In this document: positions 1 through 6,621 of the stretch, one piece after another
Layout: every line of letters starts with the position of its first letter
How positions within the stretch are numbered: position 1 is the first letter of the stretch
NCBI GenBank assembly: GCA_905236275.1
Contig: CAJOPI010000009.1
Location: forward strand, 1 to 7,734
DNA length: 7,734 nt
Direction: 5' to 3'
Source: an uncultured Lachnospiraceae bacterium
GTDB lineage: Bacteria > Bacillota > Clostridia > Lachnospirales > Lachnospiraceae
Made by a program: the position numbers and the translations under genes
Notes under the pieces: model-generated
Database searches by the model: none
What the model saw: only the letters and a program-made list of their open reading frames with translations
What the model was told of the DNA's origin: nothing

Positions 1-462
1 ATTGTTGAAAATAAAGGCTGGGCAACGGACGAGGATCTGGCGGATTATTTTGCGATAGGGCAGTGTACGCCGGGAGTTATCGCCGTAAATACCGCTACCT
101 TTATAGGCTACAAAACGCGCGGGAAATCAGGCGGAGTTGCAGCTACTTTGGGAGTTGTATTTCCCTCGCTTCTTATAATAACGTCACTTGCAGGAGTTAT
201 ATCAGTCTTTGCCGACAATATTTATGTGGCGAAGGCGTTTATGGGTATAAGAGCCTGCGTATGTGTACTTATATTAAATGCGATAATCAAGCTCTGGAAG
301 AGTGCGGTCAATTCTAAAATTACGCTGACGGTATTTTTGTGCGGACTTATACTTTCGCTTTTTACGAAGATACCTCTCGTGTTTCTGATTATCGCAGACA
401 TTTTATTCGGCATAATTTTTGCCGCGCTTTCCGGTCGGCAGGGAAAGGCAGGTGAAAACTGA
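1..462 (+). CDS. Chromate transporter family protein, half-size subunit (5'-truncated by window edge)
   Basis: Reading frame 1 is open from the first base to a TGA at 460-462, giving 153 visible residues; the start lies upstream. The visible part begins just before the CHR-family signature: a GW segment, then an acidic stretch, then CTPGVIAVNTATFIGY at about residues 22-37, the usual TPG...NxATFxGY motif. Several hydrophobic membrane segments follow, ending in a short basic tail (GRQGKAGEN). Known of the family: CHR proteins are membrane transporters linked to chromate efflux. In many Firmicutes they occur as two short proteins encoded side by side that probably work together. The next gene is the partner, overlapping by one base. 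Substrate is inferred from family only; many such proteins have never been tested with chromate. Assignment to the family is firm, function moderate. Confidence 0.87.
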   Translation: MVENKGWATDEDLADYFAIGQCTPGVIAVNTATFIGYKTRGKSGGVAATLGVVFPSLLIITSLAGVISVFADNIYVAKAFMGIRACVCVLILNAIIKLWKSAVNSKITLTVFLCGLILSLFTKIPLVFLIIADILFGIIFAALSGRQGKAGEN

Positions 463-1025
463 TGATGCTCTTTTTACGGCTTTTCTTTGAATTTTTCAAG
501 GCAGGTCTTTTTGCGGTCGGGGGAGGTCTGGCAACCCTTCCTTTCCTTTCCGAGATAGCTGATGAAACGGGATGGTTTACGCATTCACAGCTGGCGGATA
601 TGATAGCGGTTTCCGAGTCAACGCCGGGACCGATGGGGGTTAACTGTGCGACCTACGTGGGATTTGCAACGGCGGGACCGGCAGGTGCCGTAACTGCAAC
701 GTTGGGGCTTATAGCGCCCTCAGTAATCATCATACTTATAATTGCTGTTTTTTTGAAAAATTTTAAGGACAATCCCTTTGTGGTTTCTGTTTTCAAGCAT
801 CTGAGACCGCTCTCGGTTGCTTTGATCTGTGTGTCGGGAATTTCGGTGGCTAAAATAGCTCTTTTTAATGAGGGAGAAGGAGCACTTTACACAAGAATTT
901 CATGGAAGGCGGTCATTCTTGCCGGACTGGTCTATCTTTTTTCGCAGGTCATCAAAAAGACTAAGGGACTGCACCCGATAGTATGGATAGGATTGTCGGC
1001 TCTTGCCGGTATTCTTTTCTTTTGA
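462..1025 (+). CDS. Chromate transporter family protein, second half-size subunit
   Basis: This gene encodes 187 residues, about half the length of full two-domain ChrA proteins and typical of short-chain CHR proteins. The N-terminal motif FFKAGLFAVGGGLATLPFL (about residues 11-29) is the family's glycine-rich signature. It is followed by GW (37-38) and STPGPMGVNCATYVGF (about 53-68), the counterpart of the TPG motif in the preceding gene. The remainder is hydrophobic, with roughly four more membrane segments. The start ATG (462) overlaps the stop of the upstream gene in a TGATG arrangement, and AGG at 450-452 is a plausible ribosome binding site; an in-frame ATG at 465 is an alternative. Overlap suggests translational coupling and a heteromeric transporter (inference). 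No terminator is visible after it. Confidence 0.9.
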   Translation: MMLFLRLFFEFFKAGLFAVGGGLATLPFLSEIADETGWFTHSQLADMIAVSESTPGPMGVNCATYVGFATAGPAGAVTATLGLIAPSVIIILIIAVFLKNFKDNPFVVSVFKHLRPLSVALICVSGISVAKIALFNEGEGALYTRISWKAVILAGLVYLFSQVIKKTKGLHPIVWIGLSALAGILFF

Positions 1026-1043
1026 CATTTGTTATGGTATGAT
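1022..1043 (+). promoter_or_regulatory. Possible promoter for the UDP-glucose dehydrogenase gene
   Basis: A perfect -35-like TTGACA lies at 1022-1027, overlapping the preceding stop codon. An extended -10-like TGG-TATGAT lies at 1035-1043. The spacing between the two hexamers is only 10 bases, too short for a standard sigma-A promoter, so the more credible reading is an extended -10 promoter alone. It sits 44 bases before the chosen start. Weak evidence. Confidence 0.28.
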
Positions 1044-1087
1044 AGGCTTTAAGGTTATTCGGAATTAATTTGAGGAGTTTGATGAGG

Positions 1088-2368
1088 ATGAATAAAAAAT
1101 ATAATATAGCCGTTGCGGGAACGGGCTATGTAGGACTTTCACTTGCCGTTCTTCTTGCACAGAACAATCATGTAACCGCAGTGGATATTATACCCGAAAA
1201 GGTTGATAAGCTGAATAAGAAGATTTCACCGATTCAGGATGATTATATAGAAAGATATTTAGCGGAAAAGGAGCTTGACCTTACGGCAACGACCGATGGC
1301 AGGGGAAGCTATGCAAATGCTGATTTTGTAATAATCGCGGCACCTACGAATTATGATTCGAAGAAGAACTATTTTGATACCTCGGCGGTCGAGTCTGTGA
1401 TTCAGCTTGTGCTTGATGCCAATTCAGACAAGTCTGAGGCAGAGCAGCCGGTAATGATAATCAAATCAACGATTCCGGTTGGATTCACAAAACATGTCAG
1501 GGAAAAGTTCAATACAAAGAACATTATATTCAGCCCTGAGTTTCTGAGGGAGTCAAAGGCACTTTATGATAACCTTTATCCTTCGAGAATCATTGTAGGA
1601 ACGGATAGCAGTGATGAGAGAATAGACGGGGCAGCCCACACCTTTGCGAAGCTTCTTCAGGAAGGTGCAGTCAAGGAAAATATCGAAGTGCTTTTTACCG
1701 GATTTACCGAAGCCGAGGCTGTCAAGCTTTTTGCAAATACCTATCTTGCACTGAGGGTAGCTTACTTTAATGAACTTGATACCTATGCGGAGAGCAAGGG
1801 ACTTGACACAGCATCCATAATAAAGGGCGTTTCTCTTGACCCGAGGATTGGGGATTTTTATAATAATCCGTCCTTCGGATACGGCGGTTACTGTCTCCCG
1901 AAGGATACCAAGCAGCTTCTTGCCAACTATGCTGATGTGCCGGAAAATCTTATCGAGGCCATTGTTGAAAGCAACAGGACAAGAAAAGATTTCATAGCGG
2001 ACAGAGTTTTGGAGATAGCCGGATACTATTCCTATACCGGAAGCGGAAATACGGCAAATACCTATGACAACCATGCAGAGAAATCCGTAACTGTCGGGGT
2101 TTACAGGCTTACGATGAAGAGCAATTCCGATAATTTCCGCCAGTCCTCGATACAGGGTATAATGAAGCGTATCAAGGCGAAGGGAGCAACTGTCATTGTT
2201 TATGAGCCAACACTTGAAGATGGCTCGACCTTCTTTGGAAGCAAGGTTGTGAATGATCTTGAAAGGTTCAAGAAGGAAAGCCAGGCTATCATTGCAAACC
2301 GCTATGACAGTGCACTTGACGACGTAAGTGAGAAGGTTTACACAAGAGATTTGTTCCGCAGGGATTGA
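1088..2368 (+). CDS. ugd: UDP-glucose 6-dehydrogenase (HasB/Ugd type)
   Basis: The enzyme oxidises UDP-glucose twice with NAD+ to UDP-glucuronate in the cytoplasm, a precursor for uronic-acid polysaccharides. With the start at 1088 it has 426 residues. The Rossmann motif GTGYVG is at 11-16. SPEFLRES (149-156) carries conserved glutamates. The run [20 protein letters not shown] holds the conserved Lys213 and Asn217. [12 protein letters not shown] (263-274) holds the catalytic Cys269. The C-terminal UDP-binding domain shows [15 protein letters not shown]. From memory the sequence is strikingly close to Streptococcus HasB, except for roughly ten extra residues, rich in Gly, Asn, Tyr and Thr, before GVYRL. 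Start choice: a TTG at 1070 would overlap the ribosome binding site AGGAG (1073-1077). ATG 1088 (spacer 10) gives the natural [11 protein letters not shown] beginning; ATG 1082 (spacer 4) is also possible. No glycosyltransferase gene is adjacent, so the polymer is unknown. Confidence 0.95.
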   Translation: MNKKYNIAVAGTGYVGLSLAVLLAQNNHVTAVDIIPEKVDKLNKKISPIQDDYIERYLAEKELDLTATTDGRGSYANADFVIIAAPTNYDSKKNYFDTSAVESVIQLVLDANSDKSEAEQPVMIIKSTIPVGFTKHVREKFNTKNIIFSPEFLRESKALYDNLYPSRIIVGTDSSDERIDGAAHTFAKLLQEGAVKENIEVLFTGFTEAEAVKLFANTYLALRVAYFNELDTYAESKGLDTASIIKGVSLDPRIGDFYNNPSFGYGGYCLPKDTKQLLANYADVPENLIEAIVESNRTRKDFIADRVLEIAGYYSYTGSGNTANTYDNHAEKSVTVGVYRLTMKSNSDNFRQSSIQGIMKRIKAKGATVIVYEPTLEDGSTFFGSKVVNDLERFKKESQAIIANRYDSALDDVSEKVYTRDLFRRD

Positions 2369-2395
2369 TAATTAGAGATCAGAGGAGAATAAGAA

Positions 2396-2929
2396 ATGGA
2401 AAAAACGAACCCTATCGTAACGATAACAATGGAAAACGGTGATGTGATGAAGGCAGAGCTTTATCCTGAAATCGCACCCAATACAGTAAACAATTTTATT
2501 TCGCTTATAAATAAGAAATATTATGACGGAATAATTTTTCACCGCGTAATTGCAGGATTTATGCTTCAGGGAGGAGATCCGACAGGTACAGGAACAGGCG
2601 GTCCGGGTTACTGTATTAAGGGTGAGTTTTCTCATAACGGATTCGAAAACAACCTTCATCATGGTCCCGGAGTGCTTTCGATGGCAAGGACAATGATTCC
2701 TGATTCGGCAGGCTCACAGTTTTTCATCATGCATAAGGATGCACCTCATCTTGACGGCGAATATGCTGCTTTTGGAAAGATTACAGAGGGGATGGACGTT
2801 GTAAACAGGATTGCTGAGGTAAGCACAGATTTCAGCGACAAACCCACTGTAGAGCAGAAGATGGCAAGTGTGACGGTTGAGACTTTTGGTGAGACTTATC
2901 CTGAACCGGAGAAGCTCGCAGATATCTAA
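2396..2929 (+). CDS. Cyclophilin-type peptidyl-prolyl cis-trans isomerase
   Basis: This is a 177-residue single-domain cyclophilin, which speeds rotation of Xaa-Pro bonds during protein folding. Family landmarks are in order: FHR at 48-50 (the catalytic arginine), MLQGGDPTGTGTGGPGY from 56, the MAR at 96-98, GSQFFI at 106-111, and APHLDGEYAAFGKI near 116-129. The tryptophan that helps bind cyclosporin in human cyclophilin A is His118 here, a usual bacterial substitution; low drug sensitivity is inferred. No signal peptide or membrane segment is present, so it should act in the cytoplasm. A good ribosome binding site, AGGAG at 2383-2387, lies 8 bases before the ATG. The gap to the dehydrogenase stop is 27 bases with no terminator, so the two are probably co-transcribed. 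The function in polysaccharide synthesis, if any, is not implied. Confidence 0.94.
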   Translation: MEKTNPIVTITMENGDVMKAELYPEIAPNTVNNFISLINKKYYDGIIFHRVIAGFMLQGGDPTGTGTGGPGYCIKGEFSHNGFENNLHHGPGVLSMARTMIPDSAGSQFFIMHKDAPHLDGEYAAFGKITEGMDVVNRIAEVSTDFSDKPTVEQKMASVTVETFGETYPEPEKLADI

Positions 2930-2941
2930 TCAAGCCGATGG

Positions 2942-2996
2942 AAAAACTTTTTGGTACTGACATAAGGGTCGGTACTGAAAAGTTTTTTCGCCTTTT
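2942..2996 (+). terminator. Long-stem intrinsic terminator after the isomerase gene
   Basis: The arms 2942-2961 and 2968-2987 pair over 20 consecutive positions, three of them G-T wobbles, around the six-base loop ATAAGG. The right arm runs into six T (2983-2988), followed by CGCC and TTTTT (2992-2996). The left arm starts with a run of A, so the structure could also stop transcription from the other strand. It begins 12 bases after the isomerase stop and isolates the upstream genes from the DUF512 gene. Confidence 0.85.
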
Positions 2997-3022
2997 TATG
3001 GCATCAGCCGTAGGATGGAATT

Positions 3023-4336
3023 ATGGAATTTAAGCATATAGTAAAAAGAGTGGAAAGCGGAAGCATCGCTGAGGAAATGGAAATAGAGGCCGGTGACGAG
3101 ATAGTTTCCATAAACGGGAAAAAAATCGAAGACATTTTTGATTACCAGTATTTTACGGAAGACGAGCATATACTCGTACTGGTCAGAAAAAAGAACGGCG
3201 AAGAGTGGGAACTGGAGATTGACAAGGACGAGGATGAGGATCTGGGCATTGAGTTTGAAAACGGGCTCATGGATAATTACCGTTCCTGTCATAATAAATG
3301 TATTTTCTGCTTTATTGACCAGATGCCGAAGGGAATGAGAGAGAGTCTTTATTTCAAGGATGACGATTCGAGACTTTCGTTTCTGCAGGGGAATTATATT
3401 ACTCTTACGAATATGTCGGAGCACGACATTGACAGGATAATAAAATACAGGCTCGGGCCTATAAATATTTCATTTCAGACGACCAATCCGGAGCTCAGAT
3501 GTAAGATGCTTAATAACCGTTTCGCGGGAGAGGCGCTTAAAAAGGTTGACAGGCTTTTTGAGGCGGGAATCAGTATGAACGGGCAGATAGTTCTCTGTAA
3601 GGGAGTGAATGACGGAAGGGAGCTTGAACGCTCGATTTCGGATCTGTCAAAATATATCCCCTGTCTGGAAAGTGTATCTGTGGTGCCTGTAGGTTTAAGC
3701 CGTTTCAGGGATGGTCTTTATCCGCTGGAGCCTTTTACAAAGGAAGAGGCGAAGGAAGTGCTTAAGACCATTCATTCCTGGCAGGATAAGATTTATGCCG
3801 AACATGGCACGCATTTCATTCATGCCGGGGATGAGCTGTATTTTCTTGCGGAAGAGCCGATACCTGAGGCTGACAGCTACGATGGCTATATACAGTATGA
3901 AAACGGTGTCGGAATGGTCAGAAGCTTCATAGATGAGTTCGAGGAGGAGCTTGAAGGGCGAGCGGCAGACGCATCGATAAGGCGGGAAATATCCCTTGTC
4001 GGCGGGATGATAATGAAGAGGACTAAGGATGAGCTTCTGGCAAAATTAAATAAGAAGTTTCCGAACATTGCGGTTCATAACTATGCCATCAGGAATGATT
4101 TTTTCGGAGAGAGGATTACGGTTACGGGGCTTCTCACTGGCAAAGACATTCTTGCACAGCTTGAAGGACAGCCTTTGGGCGAAATGCTTTATCTTCCGGT
4201 GAATCTTCTGCGCTCGGGTTCGGAGACGCTGCTTGATGATATCACAGTCAGCGATATTTCGCGTGCTTTACAAGTACCTGTCGATATTGTAGAATCAGAT
4301 GGACGTGATTTTGTAAGGAAAATCGTTGGTGATTGA
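3023..4336 (+). CDS. PDZ-like / radical SAM / DUF512 protein
   Basis: This 437-residue protein belongs to the DUF512 family of putative iron-sulfur oxidoreductases. Residues 1 to about 60 look like a PDZ domain (GSIAEEMEIEAGDEIVSING). An acidic linker DKDEDEDLGIEFENG leads to CHNKCIFC, where Cys89, Cys93 and Cys96 form the CX3CX2C triad that binds a 4Fe-4S cluster and S-adenosylmethionine in radical SAM enzymes. FIDQMPKGMRESLYFKDDD and LSFLQGNYITLTN follow and are typical of the family. The C-terminal DUF512 part includes FFGERITVTGLLTGKDI (360-376) and LYLPVNLLRSG. AGGA at 3012-3015 serves the ATG with a 7-base spacer. The gene follows a terminator, so it needs its own promoter, which I could not identify with confidence. 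It is commonly found next to der, but its substrate is unknown. Confidence 0.92.
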   Translation: MEFKHIVKRVESGSIAEEMEIEAGDEIVSINGKKIEDIFDYQYFTEDEHILVLVRKKNGEEWELEIDKDEDEDLGIEFENGLMDNYRSCHNKCIFCFIDQMPKGMRESLYFKDDDSRLSFLQGNYITLTNMSEHDIDRIIKYRLGPINISFQTTNPELRCKMLNNRFAGEALKKVDRLFEAGISMNGQIVLCKGVNDGRELERSISDLSKYIPCLESVSVVPVGLSRFRDGLYPLEPFTKEEAKEVLKTIHSWQDKIYAEHGTHFIHAGDELYFLAEEPIPEADSYDGYIQYENGVGMVRSFIDEFEEELEGRAADASIRREISLVGGMIMKRTKDELLAKLNKKFPNIAVHNYAIRNDFFGERITVTGLLTGKDILAQLEGQPLGEMLYLPVNLLRSGSETLLDDITVSDISRALQVPVDIVESDGRDFVRKIVGD

Positions 4337-4340
4337 TCCT

Positions 4341-4348
4341 TAAAATTG
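4341..4348. repeat. 8-base direct repeat, left copy
   Basis: TAAAATTG occurs here and again at 4555-4562, bracketing the hairpin-rich element. An 8-base flanking duplication would fit a target-site duplication. The bracketed DNA has no clear terminal inverted repeats, however, and the word is AT-rich, so chance is not excluded. Confidence 0.4.
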
Positions 4349-4356
4349 ATAGTAAA

Positions 4357-4544
4357 CTTTCATGCACGGCTTGCGCCGCGCGCCACCATGCCTGAAAGGG
4401 AATTGCTCCGCAGCTTTGCTGCTTCCGCAATTTCCGCCCTGTATTCGCGTTCCGGCTTATCAGCCTTCACGCTCATACAGGTCAGGTTTCCACGTATCCA
4501 ATCAGAATTGCGCGCAAGCGTGCATTCTGTTGGCTACGGGAAAC
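4357..4544. repeat. Array of four back-to-back hairpins; candidate structured intergenic element
   Basis: This stretch lies in the 250-base gap between the DUF512 gene and der and is visibly GC-richer than its flanks. Nearly every base falls in one of four consecutive stem-loops. Hairpin 1 (4357-4398) has a CTTTCA/TGAAAG base and a GC-rich tip. Hairpin 2 (4399-4435) pairs GGAATTGC with GCAATTTCC, one base bulged, and GCAGC with GCTGC around TTT. Hairpin 3 (4438-4481) stacks CCTGTAT/ATACAGG, GCGT/ACGC and GGCT/AGCC. Hairpin 4 (4486-4544) has about 25 pairs, with only single-base bulges and one mismatch, around the loop CAAG. No T-run follows, so it is not a simple terminator. It could be a dispersed repeat of mobile origin, a leader RNA for der, or a small RNA. 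The strand and function cannot be told from sequence. Confidence 0.7.
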
Positions 4545-4554
4545 ACTTTCAGAG

Positions 4555-4562
4555 TAAAATTG
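4555..4562. repeat. 8-base direct repeat, right copy
   Basis: This is the second TAAAATTG, 10 bases after the last hairpin. It overlaps TAAAAT (4555-4560), a one-mismatch match to a -10 box. That could therefore serve as the der promoter, with TTGGCT at 4530-4535 as a poor -35 at a 19-base spacing. If that promoter is real, transcription would begin after the hairpins and exclude them from the der leader. Confidence 0.35.
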
Positions 4563-4586
4563 TAATAGTTAAAAATGAGGTAATTA

Positions 4587-5909
4587 ATGAGCAGACCAAT
4601 CGTTGCTCTCGTAGGGCGTCCGAATGTGGGTAAATCAACCCTTTTCAACGTGCTTGCAGGAGAGCGTATTTCAATAGTAAAGGATACCCCCGGTATAACA
4701 AGGGACAGGATTTATGCCGATGTGAACTGGGGAGGACGTGATTTTACGGTAATAGATACCGGTGGAATCGAGCCTGATTCCAAGGATGTGATACTTTCGC
4801 AGATGAGGGAACAGGCAGAAATTGCCATTGACAGTGCGGACGTGATAATCTTTTTAACCGATATAAAAATGGGAATTTCCGATGCGGACGACAAAGTTGC
4901 TGATATGCTCAGACGTTCAAAAAAGCCTGTTGTTCTTGCTGTAAATAAGGTTGATAATTTTAAACAGCAGGAGCTGGAGGTTTATGAGTTTTACAATCTT
5001 GGAATGGGTGATCCGGTGGCTATTTCGGCAGGTCAGAAGACGGGAATCGGAGACCTTCTTGATGAGGTGATAAAGTTCTTCCCCGAAAAGGAAGCAGGTG
5101 AGGAAGAGGACGACAGACCGAGGATCGCAATCGTCGGAAAGCCTAACGTCGGTAAATCATCTATCGTAAACAAGCTTCTCGGAACCAACAGGGTTATCGT
5201 TTCGGATATTGCAGGAACCACAAGGGATGCCATAGATACGGAGATCATACATGATGGCAAACCTTATGTGTTCATTGATACGGCGGGCTTAAGACGCAAG
5301 AACAAGGTGCATGACGAGCTTGAACACTATATGATTTTGAGGACGGTCAGTGCTGTGGAGAGAGCTGATGTCGTTATGATCGTTATCGACGGAAAAGAGG
5401 GCATAACCGAGCAGGATGCGAAGATTGCGGGAATTGCGCATGACAGGGGCAAGGGCTGTATCGTCGTTGTTAACAAGTGGGATCTTGTCGAGAAAAATGA
5501 CAAGACCATGAACGAGTACAGGAAGAAGATTTTCTCAACGCTGTCATTTATGCCCTATATGGAGATAATGTTTATTTCGGCAGAAACCGGACAGCGGATG
5601 CACAAGATTTTCGAGGAAATCGACATGGTTATCAATAACTGTGCGATGAGGGTGCAGACGGGTGTCCTGAATGAAATCATGACAGAGGCTGTGGCTCTGA
5701 ATCAGCCGCCGTCAGATAAGGGAAAGCGTTTAAGACTTTTCTATATGACTCAGGTATCTGTTAAACCGCCGACGTTCGTTATATTTGTTAATGATAAGGA
5801 GCTTATGCATTTCTCCTATACGAGATATATAGAGAATAAGATAAGGGAAGCGTTTGGATTTTCAGGAACGCCGCTAAAATTTATTATAAGGGAACGAGGG
5901 GAAAAGTAA
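4587..5909 (+). CDS. der: GTPase Der (EngA), ribosome assembly factor
   Basis: Der is an essential GTPase with two tandem G domains and a KH-like C-terminal domain; it binds the 50S precursor and is needed for its maturation. At 440 residues it has the usual length. Domain 1 shows GRPNVGKS (10-17), TPGITRD (34-40), DTGG (57-60) and NKVD (120-123), with the G5 SAG near 147. An acidic linker (about 168-176) separates domain 2, with GKPNVGKS (184-191), TTRD (211-214), DTAG (231-234) and NKWD (296-299). The KH-like domain covers about 353-437 and includes KPPTFVIFVND and the family ending GTPLKFIIRER. TGAGG at 4576-4580 lies 6 bases before the ATG. It is the first gene of a tight block with plsY and gpsA. 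All nucleotide-binding motifs are intact in both domains. Confidence 0.97.
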   Translation: MSRPIVALVGRPNVGKSTLFNVLAGERISIVKDTPGITRDRIYADVNWGGRDFTVIDTGGIEPDSKDVILSQMREQAEIAIDSADVIIFLTDIKMGISDADDKVADMLRRSKKPVVLAVNKVDNFKQQELEVYEFYNLGMGDPVAISAGQKTGIGDLLDEVIKFFPEKEAGEEEDDRPRIAIVGKPNVGKSSIVNKLLGTNRVIVSDIAGTTRDAIDTEIIHDGKPYVFIDTAGLRRKNKVHDELEHYMILRTVSAVERADVVMIVIDGKEGITEQDAKIAGIAHDRGKGCIVVVNKWDLVEKNDKTMNEYRKKIFSTLSFMPYMEIMFISAETGQRMHKIFEEIDMVINNCAMRVQTGVLNEIMTEAVALNQPPSDKGKRLRLFYMTQVSVKPPTFVIFVNDKELMHFSYTRYIENKIREAFGFSGTPLKFIIRERGEK

Positions 5910-5911
5910 CT

Positions 5912-6619
5912 ATGTTAGCGAGAGTATGTTGTGTGTTGATAGGATATTGCTGTGGTCTTTTGCAGACAGGATATCTTTATGGAAAATTAAAGGGGATAGA
6001 TATACGTTCGGTCGGTTCCGGAAATGCCGGAACTACCAATATGCTGAGAACGCTGGGACCGGGCGCGGGACTCATTACCCTTCTCTGCGATGCGCTGAAG
6101 ACGGTCATCGCAATGTTTTTATCATGGCTGATATTTCATAACAGTTATCCTGAAATGGCAGCACTTCTCGGACTTTATGCAGGAGCAGGTGCGGTTCTCG
6201 GACATGATTTCCCCTTCTACATGAATTTTAAGGGGGGTAAGGGAATCGCATGTACCGCAGGGCTTGCCATAGGACTGCATGAGCCGATAATACTTGTTCT
6301 TGGGATTATAACCTTTTTTACAATATTTTTTACAACACATTATGTATCACTTGGCTCTCTTATGATTTATCTTGGTCTTGTTGTTGAGTCGATAATCATG
6401 GGTGAGATCGGCTATGGAAGTATCGGAGCCATGAGCTTTGCCAACAGGATTGAATTTTACATAATACTCGCGCTTCTGATGGCTCTTGCCTATTATCAGC
6501 ACAGGGCGAATATCGTAAGGCTTTTCAAAGGCTGCGAGAGAAGGACCTATCTCAGCAAGGAGAAGAATCAGGCTGAGGCTGAACGTTATAAAAAGATGAT
6601 GGAAGAAAGACAGGCTTGA
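5912..6619 (+). CDS. plsY: Acyl-phosphate:glycerol-3-phosphate acyltransferase PlsY
   Basis: PlsY is a multi-pass membrane enzyme that transfers an acyl chain from acyl-phosphate (made by PlsX) to glycerol-3-phosphate, giving lysophosphatidate. Family motif 1 appears as GSGNAGTTN (35-43). Motif 2 is GHDFPFYMNFKGGKG (97-111), a glycine-rich phosphate-binding loop. Motif 3 includes HRANIVRLFKGCER (197-210). About five to seven hydrophobic segments surround these. The protein has 235 residues, longer than the roughly 200 usual for the family. The extra is a charged, Lys/Glu-rich C-terminal tail from about residue 208. GAGGGG at 5896-5901 is the ribosome binding site. The start lies 2 bases after the der stop and the stop lies 2 bases before gpsA, so translation is probably coupled. 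Confidence 0.96.
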   Translation: MLARVCCVLIGYCCGLLQTGYLYGKLKGIDIRSVGSGNAGTTNMLRTLGPGAGLITLLCDALKTVIAMFLSWLIFHNSYPEMAALLGLYAGAGAVLGHDFPFYMNFKGGKGIACTAGLAIGLHEPIILVLGIITFFTIFFTTHYVSLGSLMIYLGLVVESIIMGEIGYGSIGAMSFANRIEFYIILALLMALAYYQHRANIVRLFKGCERRTYLSKEKNQAEAERYKKMMEERQA

Positions 6620-6621
6620 AT

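Noticed and set aside
462..1025. Frameshifted single chrA gene split into two
   Set aside because: Each half carries its own CHR signature and the second has its own start in a TGATG overlap, the normal layout of paired short CHR proteins, rather than a broken long gene.
1070..1087. TTG start for the dehydrogenase gene
   Set aside because: The TTG includes the first bases next to the AGGAG ribosome binding site, so it could not be served by it. ATG 1088 or 1082 fits the family start.
1553..2074. 173-codon frame on the minus strand inside the dehydrogenase gene
   Set aside because: It lies wholly opposite a gene with clear family motifs and shows no domain of its own; it is an antisense shadow.
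4346..4633. Open frames of 95 and 67 codons across the gap before der
   Set aside because: They run through the hairpin array, have no ribosome binding site or recognisable domain, and the longer one overlaps the well-supported der start. The open frame is a by-product of the GC-rich palindromic sequence.
6616..6621. TTG start for gpsA
   Set aside because: It overlaps the plsY stop and adds only Met-Asn before ATG 6622, which matches the usual GpsA beginning.
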